From an uncultured Tenacibaculum sp. (GTDB lineage: Bacteria > Bacteroidota > Bacteroidia > Flavobacteriales > Flavobacteriaceae): DNA of 64,000 nt. The notes below the pieces were generated by a model. That model was not told the origin of the DNA. It was given only the letters and a program-made list of their open reading frames with translations, and searched no databases. Positions 10,166 to 21,006 of the stretch are shown in pieces. Each line of letters opens with the position of its first letter. The first letter of the stretch is position 1. The stretch spans positions 148,277 through 212,276 of the forward strand of contig CANLMR010000006.1 of assembly GCA_947492185.1 (NCBI GenBank), given 5' to 3'. The position numbers and the translations under genes are program-made.

Positions 10166-10333
10166 GGTAATATTGGAATAGGGATTATAAATTATCTAGT
10201 CGTTTGTTTTACGAACTTGATAATAAATATACCCTTAAATCGAGCATTTGTTAACAAATATCTTTTAATAGTAGAGAATCATCGATAAGATGACTTTTTC
10301 CCTCGATTAACAAAAATTAATAACTAAAAAACA

Positions 10334-11425
10334 TTATATAATACAATTATATATAATAAACTTTGAGTTTTTACTTATTATTGAGACTTTAGAAAATAGT
10401 TTTTCTAAATGAGTTTTATAATTTAAATGAAGATTAGCCACCAGCATAAAGCGCCCTTCCTCTTTTAAACATTTTTTTATTTTTTTAAATAAATCAATAG
10501 TTATTTCAATATTATTTTCATGTTCAAAATGAAATGGTGGATTTGAAACTATCAAATCAAAATAATTGTTCTCAACACCTTCTATTGTATCTGTACAGAT
10601 AAATTTAGCTTTTCTATTGGGTAGATTCAGTTTTGAGGATTCAATAGCTAAATTAAAATCATCTACTAAAGTAACCGCAGCATTATTTTTTTGCTTTAAA
10701 ACTTCATATGAGATTATACCATTTCCTGAAGCAACATCTAAAACTTCATTTTCATTTTCTCTTATCTTTAAATGTTCCAGTAAAAATTGAGTACCAATAT
10801 CTATTTTATCTGAAGAAAAAACTCCATACAATTGTTTTAAAACAGTATCTTCCCATTTAATAGTATTGACAAACTCTTTTGCTTTAATAGTTTTTTTAGG
10901 TTTCTTTAAAATAAGTAACCTAGCTTTTTTCCATGCTTTTGTTTGAATTATACTTTCAAAATATTGTTCTGCAATTTTTAAATAAGCAGAAGAAAAATAT
11001 TTGGTCATGAAACCACAAACAACTTCAGTACCAACATGTGCTGATTGATATATTTGAAATAAAAATAATTCAAATAATTCTAAAGATTTTGGGATTTTTA
11101 GTAAAGCTACATCAACTTTATCCAATAAATCAAGAGGAGTATTAAAATTTACATCAACAGATAATTTATTCTTCTTTAAGTTGTTAATTATTGCTTTTTT
11201 TTGACTAGCATAAGTCCAAATAGTTTCTAATTCTTTCTCATGCAAAGTACAATTCCAAAACCCAAAACGATCATTAAACAAATGAAATCTGTTTTGCTTG
11301 TAGTCTTTAATATAATCTAACACCAAAAGTTCAGCATTACTCCAAGCACGCAAAGTATTATCCTTCGTTTCAGGATATCGAATCAATGTAAACTCTTCAG
11401 AGTTAATTTGTATATTTTTTTTCAA
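10334..11425 (-). CDS. Class I SAM methyltransferase, RsmC/RlmG-like
   Basis: VLDVASGNGIISYEVLK and VSNPPFHFEHENN motifs. Confidence 0.8.
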   Translation of the reverse strand: MKKNIQINSEEFTLIRYPETKDNTLRAWSNAELLVLDYIKDYKQNRFHLFNDRFGFWNCTLHEKELETIWTYASQKKAIINNLKKNKLSVDVNFNTPLDLLDKVDVALLKIPKSLELFELFLFQIYQSAHVGTEVVCGFMTKYFSSAYLKIAEQYFESIIQTKAWKKARLLILKKPKKTIKAKEFVNTIKWEDTVLKQLYGVFSSDKIDIGTQFLLEHLKIRENENEVLDVASGNGIISYEVLKQKNNAAVTLVDDFNLAIESSKLNLPNRKAKFICTDTIEGVENNYFDLIVSNPPFHFEHENNIEITIDLFKKIKKCLKEEGRFMLVANLHLNYKTHLEKLFSKVSIISKNSKFIIYNCII

Positions 11426-11454
11426 AAAGCATTAAGTTAACTAATAATATAATC

Positions 11455-12966
11455 TTAATTAAAATAAATTTGATCCAACGAAGTAATATCTCCAGCTTTA
11501 TTTCTTCTAAAAATATCTTTTGCCTTCACTTCCTCAATAGAATTTTTACCCATTGCAGAAACTACTTCTTTAACAGCAGCTATAGTTTTAGTATGATAAT
11601 TTTTTACTCTAATATTTTTATCTTCTACAACTAATGCTTCAACTAAATCTTCATCTTGAGTTGCTACTCCAACTGGACATGTATCTAGATTACATTCTCT
11701 AGCTTGAATACAGCCTAAACTTAACATAAAACTCCTAGCCATACCAATAGCATCAGCTCCCATTGCTTTTAATTTAATTATATCAAAAGCATCTACTGCT
11801 TTTCCGCTGGCTATAATTTTTATTTGATTTTTTAAATTATACTTTACAAGAGTTTTATAAACAAATGATAAACCATCTAATAATGGAGTACCAACATAAT
11901 TAGTAAATTCTAACGGTGCTGAACCGGTACCTCCTTCTCCTCCATCAACGGCAATAAAATCAGGGTAGTTCCCAGCTTCAGTAAAAGCTTTAATCATTTC
12001 TTCTATCTCTTCATTATTACCTACACAAAATTTAATCCCAATAGGTTTTCCATTACTCAATTCTCTTACTTTTTGAAGAAAAACTATCATCTCTTTAAAA
12101 TTAGAAAATGCCGAATGACTTGGTGGTGAATCTACTCTAGTAAAAGGCTCAACTGATCTAATTTTGGATATCTCTTCCGTATTTTTCTTTGCTGGCAAAA
12201 TACCTCCATGACCTGGTTTTGCTCCTTGAGACAGTTTAATCTCAATCATTTTTACCTCTGGTCTTACGGCATTTTCTCTAAATATTTCATCGTCAAAATA
12301 TCGCTTCCCTTCTATTGTTTTTCCTGCTCCAAAATATCCTGTTCCCACTTGAAAAATTAAATCTCCTCCTTGTAAATGATAAGGTGAAACTCCTCCTTCT
12401 CCAGTATTATGGGCAAAACCCCCCATTTTTGCTCCCTGGTTTAACGCCATAATGGCATTTTTACTTAAAGAACCAAAAGACATTGCTGAAATATTAATTA
12501 TTGAACTTTTATATTTCTGAGTACATTTATCAGAACCAAATTCAACTTCCTCTCCACCTACATTATGATGATCTGTTGGAAATATAGAATGCTTTACAAA
12601 TTCATAACCTTTTTCGTACAAATTATGTTGCGTTCCAAAAGGAATGGTTTCAATTTCTTTTTTAGCTCTTTGATAAACAATACTTCTCTTTTCTCTGTTG
12701 ATAGGAGTACCATTTAAATCATCTTCAATAAAATATTGTTGAATTTTTTCTCGTTCTTCCTCAAAAAACCATCTTAATCTTGCAACAATTGGAAATGCTC
12801 TCATTAACGAATGTTTTTTTTGAATAAACGCATCATAAATTGCCAATAAAGTAAAAGCAGAAGCTATAGTAAGAAGAATGTAGTTTCCTAAATCTGGAAT
12901 AAACCAAACTAATACTCCACATAAAACATTAATAACAATAACTATTGCTAAGATGGTATCTCTCAT
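11455..12966 (-). CDS. FMN-binding glutamate synthase family protein
   Basis: MRDTILAIVIVINVL start at 12966; QGAKPGHGGILPAKK, DGGEGGTGSAP, C..DTCPVGVATQ. Confidence 0.92.
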   Translation of the reverse strand: MRDTILAIVIVINVLCGVLVWFIPDLGNYILLTIASAFTLLAIYDAFIQKKHSLMRAFPIVARLRWFFEEEREKIQQYFIEDDLNGTPINREKRSIVYQRAKKEIETIPFGTQHNLYEKGYEFVKHSIFPTDHHNVGGEEVEFGSDKCTQKYKSSIINISAMSFGSLSKNAIMALNQGAKMGGFAHNTGEGGVSPYHLQGGDLIFQVGTGYFGAGKTIEGKRYFDDEIFRENAVRPEVKMIEIKLSQGAKPGHGGILPAKKNTEEISKIRSVEPFTRVDSPPSHSAFSNFKEMIVFLQKVRELSNGKPIGIKFCVGNNEEIEEMIKAFTEAGNYPDFIAVDGGEGGTGSAPLEFTNYVGTPLLDGLSFVYKTLVKYNLKNQIKIIASGKAVDAFDIIKLKAMGADAIGMARSFMLSLGCIQARECNLDTCPVGVATQDEDLVEALVVEDKNIRVKNYHTKTIAAVKEVVSAMGKNSIEEVKAKDIFRRNKAGDITSLDQIYFN

Positions 12967-13011
12967 TTTCTTTAAATTTTTAGTTGGATAAAAATACAAG
13001 ATTTCTTGTAT

Positions 13012-13046
13012 AAAAAAAGCTCTAACTTTTTTGTTAGAGCTTTTTA
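13012..13046 (-). terminator. Terminator downstream of rpmE2
   Basis: AAAAGCTCTAAC-tttttt-GTTAGAGCTTTTT. Confidence 0.75.
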
Positions 13047-13066
13047 ATATTATGCTAAAGTAAAAA

Positions 13067-13318
13067 TTACTTTTTGAACTTTGAATATTTGTTTTTGAAC
13101 TTATCAATACGTCCTGCTGTATCAACTAACTTAGACTTACCAGTATAAAACGGGTGAGAAGTTCTAGAAATTTCTAATTTTACTAATGGATACTCTACAC
13201 CATCTACATCTAAAGTTTCTTTAGTATTTGCTGTAGATCTTGTTAAAAATACATCTCCGTTTGACATATCTTTAAATGCTACCATTCTATAATTTTCTGG
13301 GTGTATACCTTTTTTCAT
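13067..13318 (-). CDS. rpmE2: 50S ribosomal protein L31 type B
   Basis: [30 protein letters not shown]...[25 protein letters not shown]. Confidence 0.97.
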   Translation of the reverse strand: MKKGIHPENYRMVAFKDMSNGDVFLTRSTANTKETLDVDGVEYPLVKLEISRTSHPFYTGKSKLVDTAGRIDKFKNKYSKFKK

Positions 13319-13417
13319 CTTTATAAACTTTTAATTTAATGTGAATTTGTTTAAAATTGGTAAGGTTTCAAACGCCTTCAGAAAAATCAAAAAACCTGCA
13401 ATGGCTATTTGAGGGTG

Positions 13418-13425
13418 CAAATTTA
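13418..13425 (-). promoter_or_regulatory. -7 box TAAATTTG for rpmE2
   Basis: TAnnTTTG on minus strand, ~100 nt upstream of the start. Confidence 0.5.
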
Positions 13426-13504
13426 ACCCTTTTTTTTAAATTGCAAACAAATAAATTAGTTTATTTGTATTTAAATTACACAAAAAATCCGCAACCAAAG
13501 TAAT

Positions 13505-14548
13505 ATGAAATTTATCAAACAAGCTTCAATCCTTAGTTTACTTCTTTTAACTTTAAATTCTTGTGGAGAAGCAAGTTACCGTTTTAAAATAAATGTTCCT
13601 AACAAAACCTCGTTAGGAAAAACAATTAACATAAAATTTGAACAGTTAGAAGGTAATAAAATAGATAGTGTTCACTTGTATGCTGGCACCAAACGTTTAA
13701 CATTAGAAAATAACTCTACAACTCTAAACACAAATATACTTGGAGTAGGTAAACATCCAGTTACTGCATTAGCTTTTATACCCGGAAAGGTTAAAAGAGT
13801 CAACAATTCAGTCGAGGTATTTTCAAACAAAAAATATGATAACTATACATATAAAATCATAAATACATATCCACACGATAGTAAAGCTTTTACACAAGGG
13901 CTTGAATATCATAATGGGTTCTTGTATGAAACTACTGGACGAAATGGACAATCTTGGTTACGTAAAGTAGAACTTAAAACAGGAAAAGTTTTACAACAAT
14001 ATGACTTAAGTGATAAGTATTTTGGAGAAGGAATGACAATTGTAGATAATCAAATTTTTTGGTTGACTTGGAAAGCTGGTAAAGGTTTTATCTTTGATTT
14101 GGATACTTTTAAAATCATAAGAGAATTTAAGTACAAAAAAAGTATTGAAGGATGGGGATTAACACACTCTGAAACTCAATTAATAAAGTCAGATGGAACG
14201 AATAAAATTTGGTTTTTAAATCCTAAAACGCAAAGAGAAGAAAGAAGCATTCAAGTATATACTCCAAAGGTAACTTTAGAAAAATTGAACGAATTAGAGT
14301 ATATAAACGGAAAAATATATGCGAATTATTGGCAACAACCGTTTATAGCTATAATAAATCCTGACAATGGTGTAGTTGATGGTGTTGTTGTTTTAAAAGA
14401 TTTAGTAACAGAAATCAAGAAAACTCAAAAAATTTCTGACGGTGATGATGTATTAAATGGAATTGCTTTTGATAAGGAGAATAATCGTTTATTTGTTACT
14501 GGAAAAAATTGGGGTAAATTATTTGAAATAGAAATCATTAAGAAATAA
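13505..14548 (+). CDS. Glutaminyl-peptide cyclotransferase lipoprotein
   Basis: Lipobox LTLNSC; FTQGLEYHNGFLYETTGRNGQSWLRKVEL typical of glutamine cyclotransferases. Confidence 0.9.
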   Translation: MKFIKQASILSLLLLTLNSCGEASYRFKINVPNKTSLGKTINIKFEQLEGNKIDSVHLYAGTKRLTLENNSTTLNTNILGVGKHPVTALAFIPGKVKRVNNSVEVFSNKKYDNYTYKIINTYPHDSKAFTQGLEYHNGFLYETTGRNGQSWLRKVELKTGKVLQQYDLSDKYFGEGMTIVDNQIFWLTWKAGKGFIFDLDTFKIIREFKYKKSIEGWGLTHSETQLIKSDGTNKIWFLNPKTQREERSIQVYTPKVTLEKLNELEYINGKIYANYWQQPFIAIINPDNGVVDGVVVLKDLVTEIKKTQKISDGDDVLNGIAFDKENNRLFVTGKNWGKLFEIEIIKK

Positions 14549-14556
14549 TCGATATT

Positions 14557-16065
14557 ATGAAGTATATACAGACTGTTCTTATTTTAGTAGTTATCATTGC
14601 TATTAGTTCTTGTAGAAAAGATTTCAGTACAATTGCTAGTTCTGGTAAATTAGAATTTTCTAAGGACACTGTATTTTTAGATACTATTTTCAGTAATATT
14701 GGCTCTTCAACTTATAACTTAAAAGTATATAATCGTAGTAATAATGCTATTAGTATTCCTGAAATTCGTTTAGAAAATGGAATTACCTCTAACTACCGTT
14801 TAAATGTTGATGGAATTCCTGGTAAAATTTTTCAGGATATTGAAATTTTAGCAAACGATAGTATGTTTGTATTTGTTGAAACCACTATTGATTTTAATGC
14901 AGTACCAGATCCTTTATATATCGATAAAATTTTATTTGACAACGGAGATAATCAACAAGATGTTGATTTAGTTACTCTTGTACAAGATGCTACTTTTATT
15001 TTCCCAGAAAGAGACCCTATAACTATGGAAATAGACCAACTAAGCTTAAATGGTCAAGCCACCACAATTCAAGGACGGTATTTAGAAGATAGCGAACTAA
15101 CTTTTACAAACGAAAAACCTTATGTTATTTACGGATATGCAGCAGTACCAGCCAATAAAACATTAACTATAGAAGCTGGTGCTAAAATTCATTTCCACGA
15201 CAATTCGGGATTAATTATTGATAATGAAGGAACTTTAAAAGTGAATGGAACTTTAAATGAAAAAGTAACTTTTGAAGGAGATAGATTGGAACCCTTTTTT
15301 GATAACGTTCCTGGACAATGGGGAACAATCTGGATGCGTGCAGGTAGTAAAGATAATGAACTAAATAACACAATAATTAAAAACGGGATTATAGGTGTTT
15401 TAGTTGATAGTTTAGGAACAGCCGGAGTACCAACTCTTAAAATAGATAATACAGAAATTTATAATAATTCTAGTTTTGGAATTTTAGGTAGAGAAGCACA
15501 AATAGAAGGAAACAACGTTGTAGTTGGTGATGCTGGTCAAGCTTCTTTAGCGGGTACAGTTGGTGGTTCATATAATTTTACACATTCTACCTTTGCAAAC
15601 TATTGGAACAACAGCTTACGTTCTTTACCTGCGGTTTTAATAAATAACTTTTTTGTTTTTGAAAACGATCAAGGACAAGAAGTAACTGCTACTAGAGATT
15701 TAATTGCCGCTAATTTTACTAATTGTATTATTAATGGTGGTAATAATATTGAATTTGTTTTAGATAAAGTTGATGGTGGACTTTTTAATTATTTTATTGA
15801 AAACTGTTTAATTCAATTTGATGATTTCAACAATTCTTTTGCTAATAATAACGAGTTAAATTTTAATGATACTTCGCATTATTTAAACAACATTATTAAT
15901 GGAAATCCTGATTTTATTGGAAGGTTTGATGAAGATTTTAGAATAAGTGATCAAAGTGATGCGATTAACAAAGCAAAAGCGACTTCTATATCTCAAGATT
16001 TGTTAGGAATGGATAGAACAACTTCTCCAGATATTGGCGCTTATCAATACATAATTTCTAATTAA
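14557..16065 (+). CDS. Lipoprotein with right-handed beta-helix-like repeats
   Basis: Lipobox IAISSC; repeated short strands; C-terminal DIGAYQY. Confidence 0.75.
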   Translation: MKYIQTVLILVVIIAISSCRKDFSTIASSGKLEFSKDTVFLDTIFSNIGSSTYNLKVYNRSNNAISIPEIRLENGITSNYRLNVDGIPGKIFQDIEILANDSMFVFVETTIDFNAVPDPLYIDKILFDNGDNQQDVDLVTLVQDATFIFPERDPITMEIDQLSLNGQATTIQGRYLEDSELTFTNEKPYVIYGYAAVPANKTLTIEAGAKIHFHDNSGLIIDNEGTLKVNGTLNEKVTFEGDRLEPFFDNVPGQWGTIWMRAGSKDNELNNTIIKNGIIGVLVDSLGTAGVPTLKIDNTEIYNNSSFGILGREAQIEGNNVVVGDAGQASLAGTVGGSYNFTHSTFANYWNNSLRSLPAVLINNFFVFENDQGQEVTATRDLIAANFTNCIINGGNNIEFVLDKVDGGLFNYFIENCLIQFDDFNNSFANNNELNFNDTSHYLNNIINGNPDFIGRFDEDFRISDQSDAINKAKATSISQDLLGMDRTTSPDIGAYQYIISN

Positions 16066-16251
16066 TCTATTTAATCTTTTTAGTTTAACTAAACACTTCC
16101 TACCGTTTATCGAATTTTAGCTAAAACACTGAAGTTCTGCCGTATATTTGTATCAAAGTTTGTTTCATTATAATTATTTATAGTAGTTAATTTGGTTTGT
16201 AAAGGACTATTTGTTGAGGACAATGAGTAGTCCTTTCTATTTTCATATATT

Positions 16252-17247
16252 TTATCTACTACAAATATCTGCAAAACATTGTTTATCATCCAACATTAAA
16301 GCTAATGCTTTAGTTTGTTTTTTGATTCCATATACACTTTCATATTCTACAAGTTCCTTAAAATATATAATGGTGTTATGTCCACTCAATTTTCCTAAAA
16401 AAGAAAGATATTGAATACTATTATCTTCTATATCTTTTGAAGTCAACGCTACTCTTTCAATATTACCAGTTTTTATTACAGCTTTACCAGCAAATCCAAA
16501 TCGTAATAAAACTTCTTTCTTCTCTTCATTGTAAACTATTGGTCTTTTTGAAATTGACTTAAAAAGTGCAATCAACTGAAATAAAGTATATACACTTAAA
16601 ACAGTTAAAACCCAAGCTAAACTTATACTCCATTTAGAAACTAATACATGTAAAACAAAAGTTTCTATTAGAATCACAAGTATTATACCTAATATAACAC
16701 CATTATAGCTTCCTTCTTTGTTGTAAGTGAAAGTATTTTTTCTAGATTTATGTTTCTTCCAGTCAAAAAACACATAATAAAAAACTGTAAGTTCTGTTGC
16801 AAAAAAATGAGCAATCTTTTCCGGAAGAATATCCTTTACAGCTATTTGAATAGCATCATAAAAATCCAAATTAGCTTTACTCGTTTTAAAAGCTTTAAAA
16901 ATTAAACTAGCTTTATAAATAACAAAACTAAATACACCTAGTTCTATAAAGGGTATTACAAAACCTTTAACCCAACTTAGTAATTCTTGATCCTCTATAG
17001 GAATTAATAAACTTGCTATAATAGTACAAATAACAAAAACGGTAAGAATTGTGATTTTAGGAACTTCTTTATTTCTGATAAAAAAGAAATAAATTAAAGG
17101 TATTGTAAATAGAAAATCTATAGTTATATACACAGACAAATCATTACTATAATAACTAGATTTTAACAACACAATAAGGCTCAATAAAAGTAAAGCAGGA
17201 ATAATTATAAAATTAAACCTGCTTAAATATTTATATGATGTAAACAT
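16252..17247 (-). CDS. Hypothetical multi-TM membrane protein
   Basis: 331 aa ORF with several hydrophobic segments. Confidence 0.65.
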   Translation of the reverse strand: MFTSYKYLSRFNFIIIPALLLLSLIVLLKSSYYSNDLSVYITIDFLFTIPLIYFFFIRNKEVPKITILTVFVICTIIASLLIPIEDQELLSWVKGFVIPFIELGVFSFVIYKASLIFKAFKTSKANLDFYDAIQIAVKDILPEKIAHFFATELTVFYYVFFDWKKHKSRKNTFTYNKEGSYNGVILGIILVILIETFVLHVLVSKWSISLAWVLTVLSVYTLFQLIALFKSISKRPIVYNEEKKEVLLRFGFAGKAVIKTGNIERVALTSKDIEDNSIQYLSFLGKLSGHNTIIYFKELVEYESVYGIKKQTKALALMLDDKQCFADICSR

Positions 17248-17320
17248 AACTACTTATTTATATCTATTAGTAGATATTTTAGATAGTTTGTTACGTTTTA
17301 AATCATTTAATTTTAACATT

Positions 17321-18604
17321 TTATTCATTCTTATAAACAACACCATTTTTCATCACAAAAACTACATTTTCCATAGTCTTGATGTTTTTCGTAGGATCTT
17401 CGTCTACAGCAATAATATCTGCAAAAAAGCCTTTTTTAATTTGCCCCACTTCATTTTCCATTTTTAAAATTTTAGCATTAGTTATTGTAGCAGATTGAAT
17501 AGTTTCCATAGCTGGCATTCCAGCTTCTACCATATAACCAAATTCTTTACTATTATTTCCATGTTTAAACACTCCAGCATCAGTACCAAAAGCAATACCT
17601 ACTCCTCTTTTGTATGCTTTTGTAAACGTACCTTGAATTTGAGGACCAACTGCTAATGCTTTAGGTACAACTATTTCTGGAAAATATCCTTTTACTTTAG
17701 CTTTTTCTACAACTTCCTTTCCTGCAGTAATAGTAGGCACTAAATAAACATTATACTTTTTCATTAAATCCATAGTAGCCTCACTCATATAAGTTCCGTG
17801 CTCTATAGTTTTTACACCTCCAATTATAGCACGTTGCATTCCTTCATCTCCATGAGCATGAGCAGCCACATGCATTCCATAATCTTTAGCTGTTTCACAA
17901 ATAGCTTTTACTTCTTCAATAGTAAATTGAGGATTATCTCCGCTTTTTGCTACACTTAAAACACCTCCAGTAGCCGTAATTTTGATACAATCTGCTCCGT
18001 TTTTATATCGTTGTCGAACCGCTTTCTTAGCATCTTCAACACTATTTACTATACCCTCTTTTGGTCCAGGATCTCCTATTAAAACTCTTCTACTTCCATT
18101 TGTCGGATCAGCATGACCTCCTGTAGTCGCTAAAGCTTTTCCAGCAGTAAACACTCTTGGACCTGGAATTTTCCCTGCATCAATTGCTTTTCTAATAGAA
18201 ATATTCACTCCTGTTCCACCTAAATCTCTAACTGTAGTAAATCCTTTTAATAAAGTGGTCTTGGCAAAACCAACCGAATTAAAAGCTACATCTGCTTCGT
18301 CTAAAACATATCTTTCTAATCTAGTTCTTGGTCCAAATTCGTTTTCAATATGGACATGCATATCTATTAAACCAGGCATAACTACCTTATTTTTTAAATC
18401 TATAAGCTTATCTGTTTTGTTTCTAGGAATTGCATATCCGTCCAAAACATTTATAATTTTATTATTAATTACAACTATGGTTTGTTTGGTTTTAATTGTT
18501 CCAGATTTAGTATCAATTAATTTACCACAAAGTATATATGTAGTTTGCCCAACTAAACAAATTGTAGAAAATAAAAAAAGACAAAGAAGAAGTAGTTTTC
18601 TCAT
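17321..18604 (-). CDS. Secreted amidohydrolase family protein
   Basis: Signal peptide; VMPGLIDMHVHIE, ATGGHADP, AHAHGDEG, GTDAGV. Confidence 0.92.
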   Translation of the reverse strand: MRKLLLLCLFLFSTICLVGQTTYILCGKLIDTKSGTIKTKQTIVVINNKIINVLDGYAIPRNKTDKLIDLKNKVVMPGLIDMHVHIENEFGPRTRLERYVLDEADVAFNSVGFAKTTLLKGFTTVRDLGGTGVNISIRKAIDAGKIPGPRVFTAGKALATTGGHADPTNGSRRVLIGDPGPKEGIVNSVEDAKKAVRQRYKNGADCIKITATGGVLSVAKSGDNPQFTIEEVKAICETAKDYGMHVAAHAHGDEGMQRAIIGGVKTIEHGTYMSEATMDLMKKYNVYLVPTITAGKEVVEKAKVKGYFPEIVVPKALAVGPQIQGTFTKAYKRGVGIAFGTDAGVFKHGNNSKEFGYMVEAGMPAMETIQSATITNAKILKMENEVGQIKKGFFADIIAVDEDPTKNIKTMENVVFVMKNGVVYKNE

Positions 18605-18722
18605 TTTTAATAAAAAATTAAGTTTAATAGAACTCTAAAATAGATAATTTCGTAATAAAAAGGCAAAAGTTGTGTAACAGAAAATAAAATCGCAATTTTG
18701 GTTTATTAATAGCAAACTATTT

Positions 18723-19694
18723 ATGGAAGGTTTTTCTGGACTTTTTTCGGATAAAAAACAAATTAATTATTTTGGAAAAGGGAGTGAATTTGTACTCATT
18801 TATTTCAAAAATATACTCTTAACAATAATTACACTAGGAATTTATTATCCTTGGGCTAAGGTTGAAATACTTAACTATCATTATAAATCGACAGAAATAG
18901 ATAAAAATTCATTTGTTTTTCATGGAACAGGTAAAGAGGTATTTGTTGGATTTATTAAAGTCTATACCGTTCTATTACTTTTCTATTCTTTTTTATTTTA
19001 TGGAGCATTTACTAATAACCCAACTTTTACAGCAATTACAGTTGGAGTGTTTTATTTATTACTCATTTTATTAATACCTTTTGCTATTCATGGTGCTATT
19101 CGATATAGATCTTCTAGAAGTTCATGGAAAAGTATTCATTTTTCTTATTTAGGAGATAAAATGGAATTATTTTGGAAATGTATCATTGGAACATTACTTA
19201 CAATTTTAACTTTAGGTATTTATGGAGCCTGGTTTAGTGTTGATTTAAGAAAATATATATTTAGTCATTTACGTTTTGGAAATCTTTCATTTGATTTTAA
19301 AGGAAAGGGAGATACTTTATTCTGGATTAACCTAAAATTCTTTTTCCTCTTTTTTCTTACTCTTGGAATTTACACGATATGGTATATCAAAGAATTATAC
19401 ACGTTTTATGCTGAAAACACAAAAATCACTCAAAACGGAAGAGACATTAGTTTTAACTTTACAGCTAAAGCGGGAGATGTTTTTGAGTTATTAATTGTAA
19501 ATTTTTTACTTGCTATTTTAACTTTTGGATTAGCAACTCCTTGGATCATCATAAGAACCCATGCATTTATTTTTAGATTTTTAGAGATAGAAGAAGGCTT
19601 GAATACGGATACAATCCAGAAAATAAATTACGATAATTATAGCAATGCTACAGGAGATAGTTTTTTGGATTTCCTAGAACTTGATCTTTTATAA
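18723..19694 (+). CDS. YjgN/DUF898 family membrane protein
   Basis: Repeated LLTILTLGIYGAWFSVDLRKYIFSH pattern. Confidence 0.85.
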   Translation: MEGFSGLFSDKKQINYFGKGSEFVLIYFKNILLTIITLGIYYPWAKVEILNYHYKSTEIDKNSFVFHGTGKEVFVGFIKVYTVLLLFYSFLFYGAFTNNPTFTAITVGVFYLLLILLIPFAIHGAIRYRSSRSSWKSIHFSYLGDKMELFWKCIIGTLLTILTLGIYGAWFSVDLRKYIFSHLRFGNLSFDFKGKGDTLFWINLKFFFLFFLTLGIYTIWYIKELYTFYAENTKITQNGRDISFNFTAKAGDVFELLIVNFLLAILTFGLATPWIIIRTHAFIFRFLEIEEGLNTDTIQKINYDNYSNATGDSFLDFLELDLL

Positions 19695-19705
19695 ATCTCA
19701 TTTTG

Positions 19706-20389
19706 ATGAAAAAAAACATTGTAATTACAGGAACAAGCAGAGGAATTGGTTATGAATTAGCACAACAGTTTGCTGAAAAAGGTCACCAAGTAATTGCCTT
19801 ATCAAGAAATAATATTCCTTTAGAAAAATTAAATCACCCTAACATACATGCAATTGCAACTGATTTAATGGAAGAAACTTCTCTTGAAAAATCAGCTTCA
19901 ATAATTATTGAAAAATACAAACAAGTTGATATCCTAATCAATAATGCAGGAATGCTAATTAATAAACCTTTTGAAGAATTAACCACGACTGATTTTTTAA
20001 ATGTATATAAGGTTAATGTTTTTGCTGTTGCACAATTGACACAAAAATTAATTCCGTATATGAAACATGAAAGTCATGTGGTTACTATTAGTAGTATGGG
20101 CGGAATTCAAGGAAGTATGAAATTCCCAGGATTAGCAGCTTACAGTTCAGCTAAAGGAGCAGCCATCACTTTGTCTGAATTATTAGCAGAAGAATACAAA
20201 GAAAAAGGCATTGCCTTTAATGTTTTAGCTTTAGGAGCAGTACAAACCGAAATGTTAGAAGAAGCATTTCCTGGATATCAAGCTCCAATAACTGCAAAAG
20301 AAATGGCAGACTACATTTTTAATTTTGCATTAACTGGAAACAAAATTTATAACGGTAAAGTATTACAGGTTTCCAGTTCAACACCATAA
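19706..20389 (+). CDS. SDR family oxidoreductase
   Basis: TGTSRGIGYELA, NNAGMLINK, YSSAKGAA. Confidence 0.93.
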   Translation: MKKNIVITGTSRGIGYELAQQFAEKGHQVIALSRNNIPLEKLNHPNIHAIATDLMEETSLEKSASIIIEKYKQVDILINNAGMLINKPFEELTTTDFLNVYKVNVFAVAQLTQKLIPYMKHESHVVTISSMGGIQGSMKFPGLAAYSSAKGAAITLSELLAEEYKEKGIAFNVLALGAVQTEMLEEAFPGYQAPITAKEMADYIFNFALTGNKIYNGKVLQVSSSTP

Positions 20390-20398
20390 AAAATCCCA

Positions 20399-20992
20399 TT
20401 GACAAACACCTTACAGAAATACATTGCTAACAAAGCAATCCCTTTAGTTATTTACCTTATTAACGAACATAAAGTAAATCTTAAAATAGTTAATCAACGA
20501 CAAACCAAACATGGTGATTTTAGAACATTATCTAATGGTAAAACACAAATTACTGTTAATAACAACCTAAACAAGCATCAGTTTTTACTGACCTTAATAC
20601 ATGAAATCGCGCATCACGTAACCTATAAAAAATTTGGACGCGTACAACCACATGGTAAAGAATGGAAAACTATATTTCAGCATTTAATGTTGCCTTTTTT
20701 ACAACCTGAAATTTATCCTCCAGCTATCCTTCCTTATTTAGCAAACTATCTAAAAAACCCAAAAGCTAGTACCGATGCTGATGTAAAATTATCATTAGCC
20801 TTAAGAGAAGGTATGGCAGAACCGGGAAAGAGTTTTATATTTGAACTTCCGAAAGAAAGTGTATTTCAATACAAAAACACACTTTATAAACGTGGAAATA
20901 AAAGAAGAACACGCTACGAGTGTTTGAATTTAACAAATAAACGCGTTTATCTTTTTAATCAAAATATTGAAGTTTTACCGATAAAACAATAA
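20399..20992 (+). CDS. SprT-like zinc metalloprotease domain protein
   Basis: LIHEIAHHVTYKKFGRVQPHGKEWK; TTG start. Confidence 0.87.
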   Translation: MTNTLQKYIANKAIPLVIYLINEHKVNLKIVNQRQTKHGDFRTLSNGKTQITVNNNLNKHQFLLTLIHEIAHHVTYKKFGRVQPHGKEWKTIFQHLMLPFLQPEIYPPAILPYLANYLKNPKASTDADVKLSLALREGMAEPGKSFIFELPKESVFQYKNTLYKRGNKRRTRYECLNLTNKRVYLFNQNIEVLPIKQ

Positions 20993-21006
20993 AATCAAAC
21001 TTTCTA

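Noticed and set aside
10256-10269. Perfect palindrome ATTTGTTAACAAAT
   Set aside because: AT-rich 14-mer with no matching partner site seen nearby; too weak alone, although it lies upstream of the 95-aa gene.
12967-13125. 5' extension of the glutamate synthase-family ORF
   Set aside because: It runs through the rpmE2 terminator and into rpmE2; ATG 12966 begins the membrane-anchored N-terminus.
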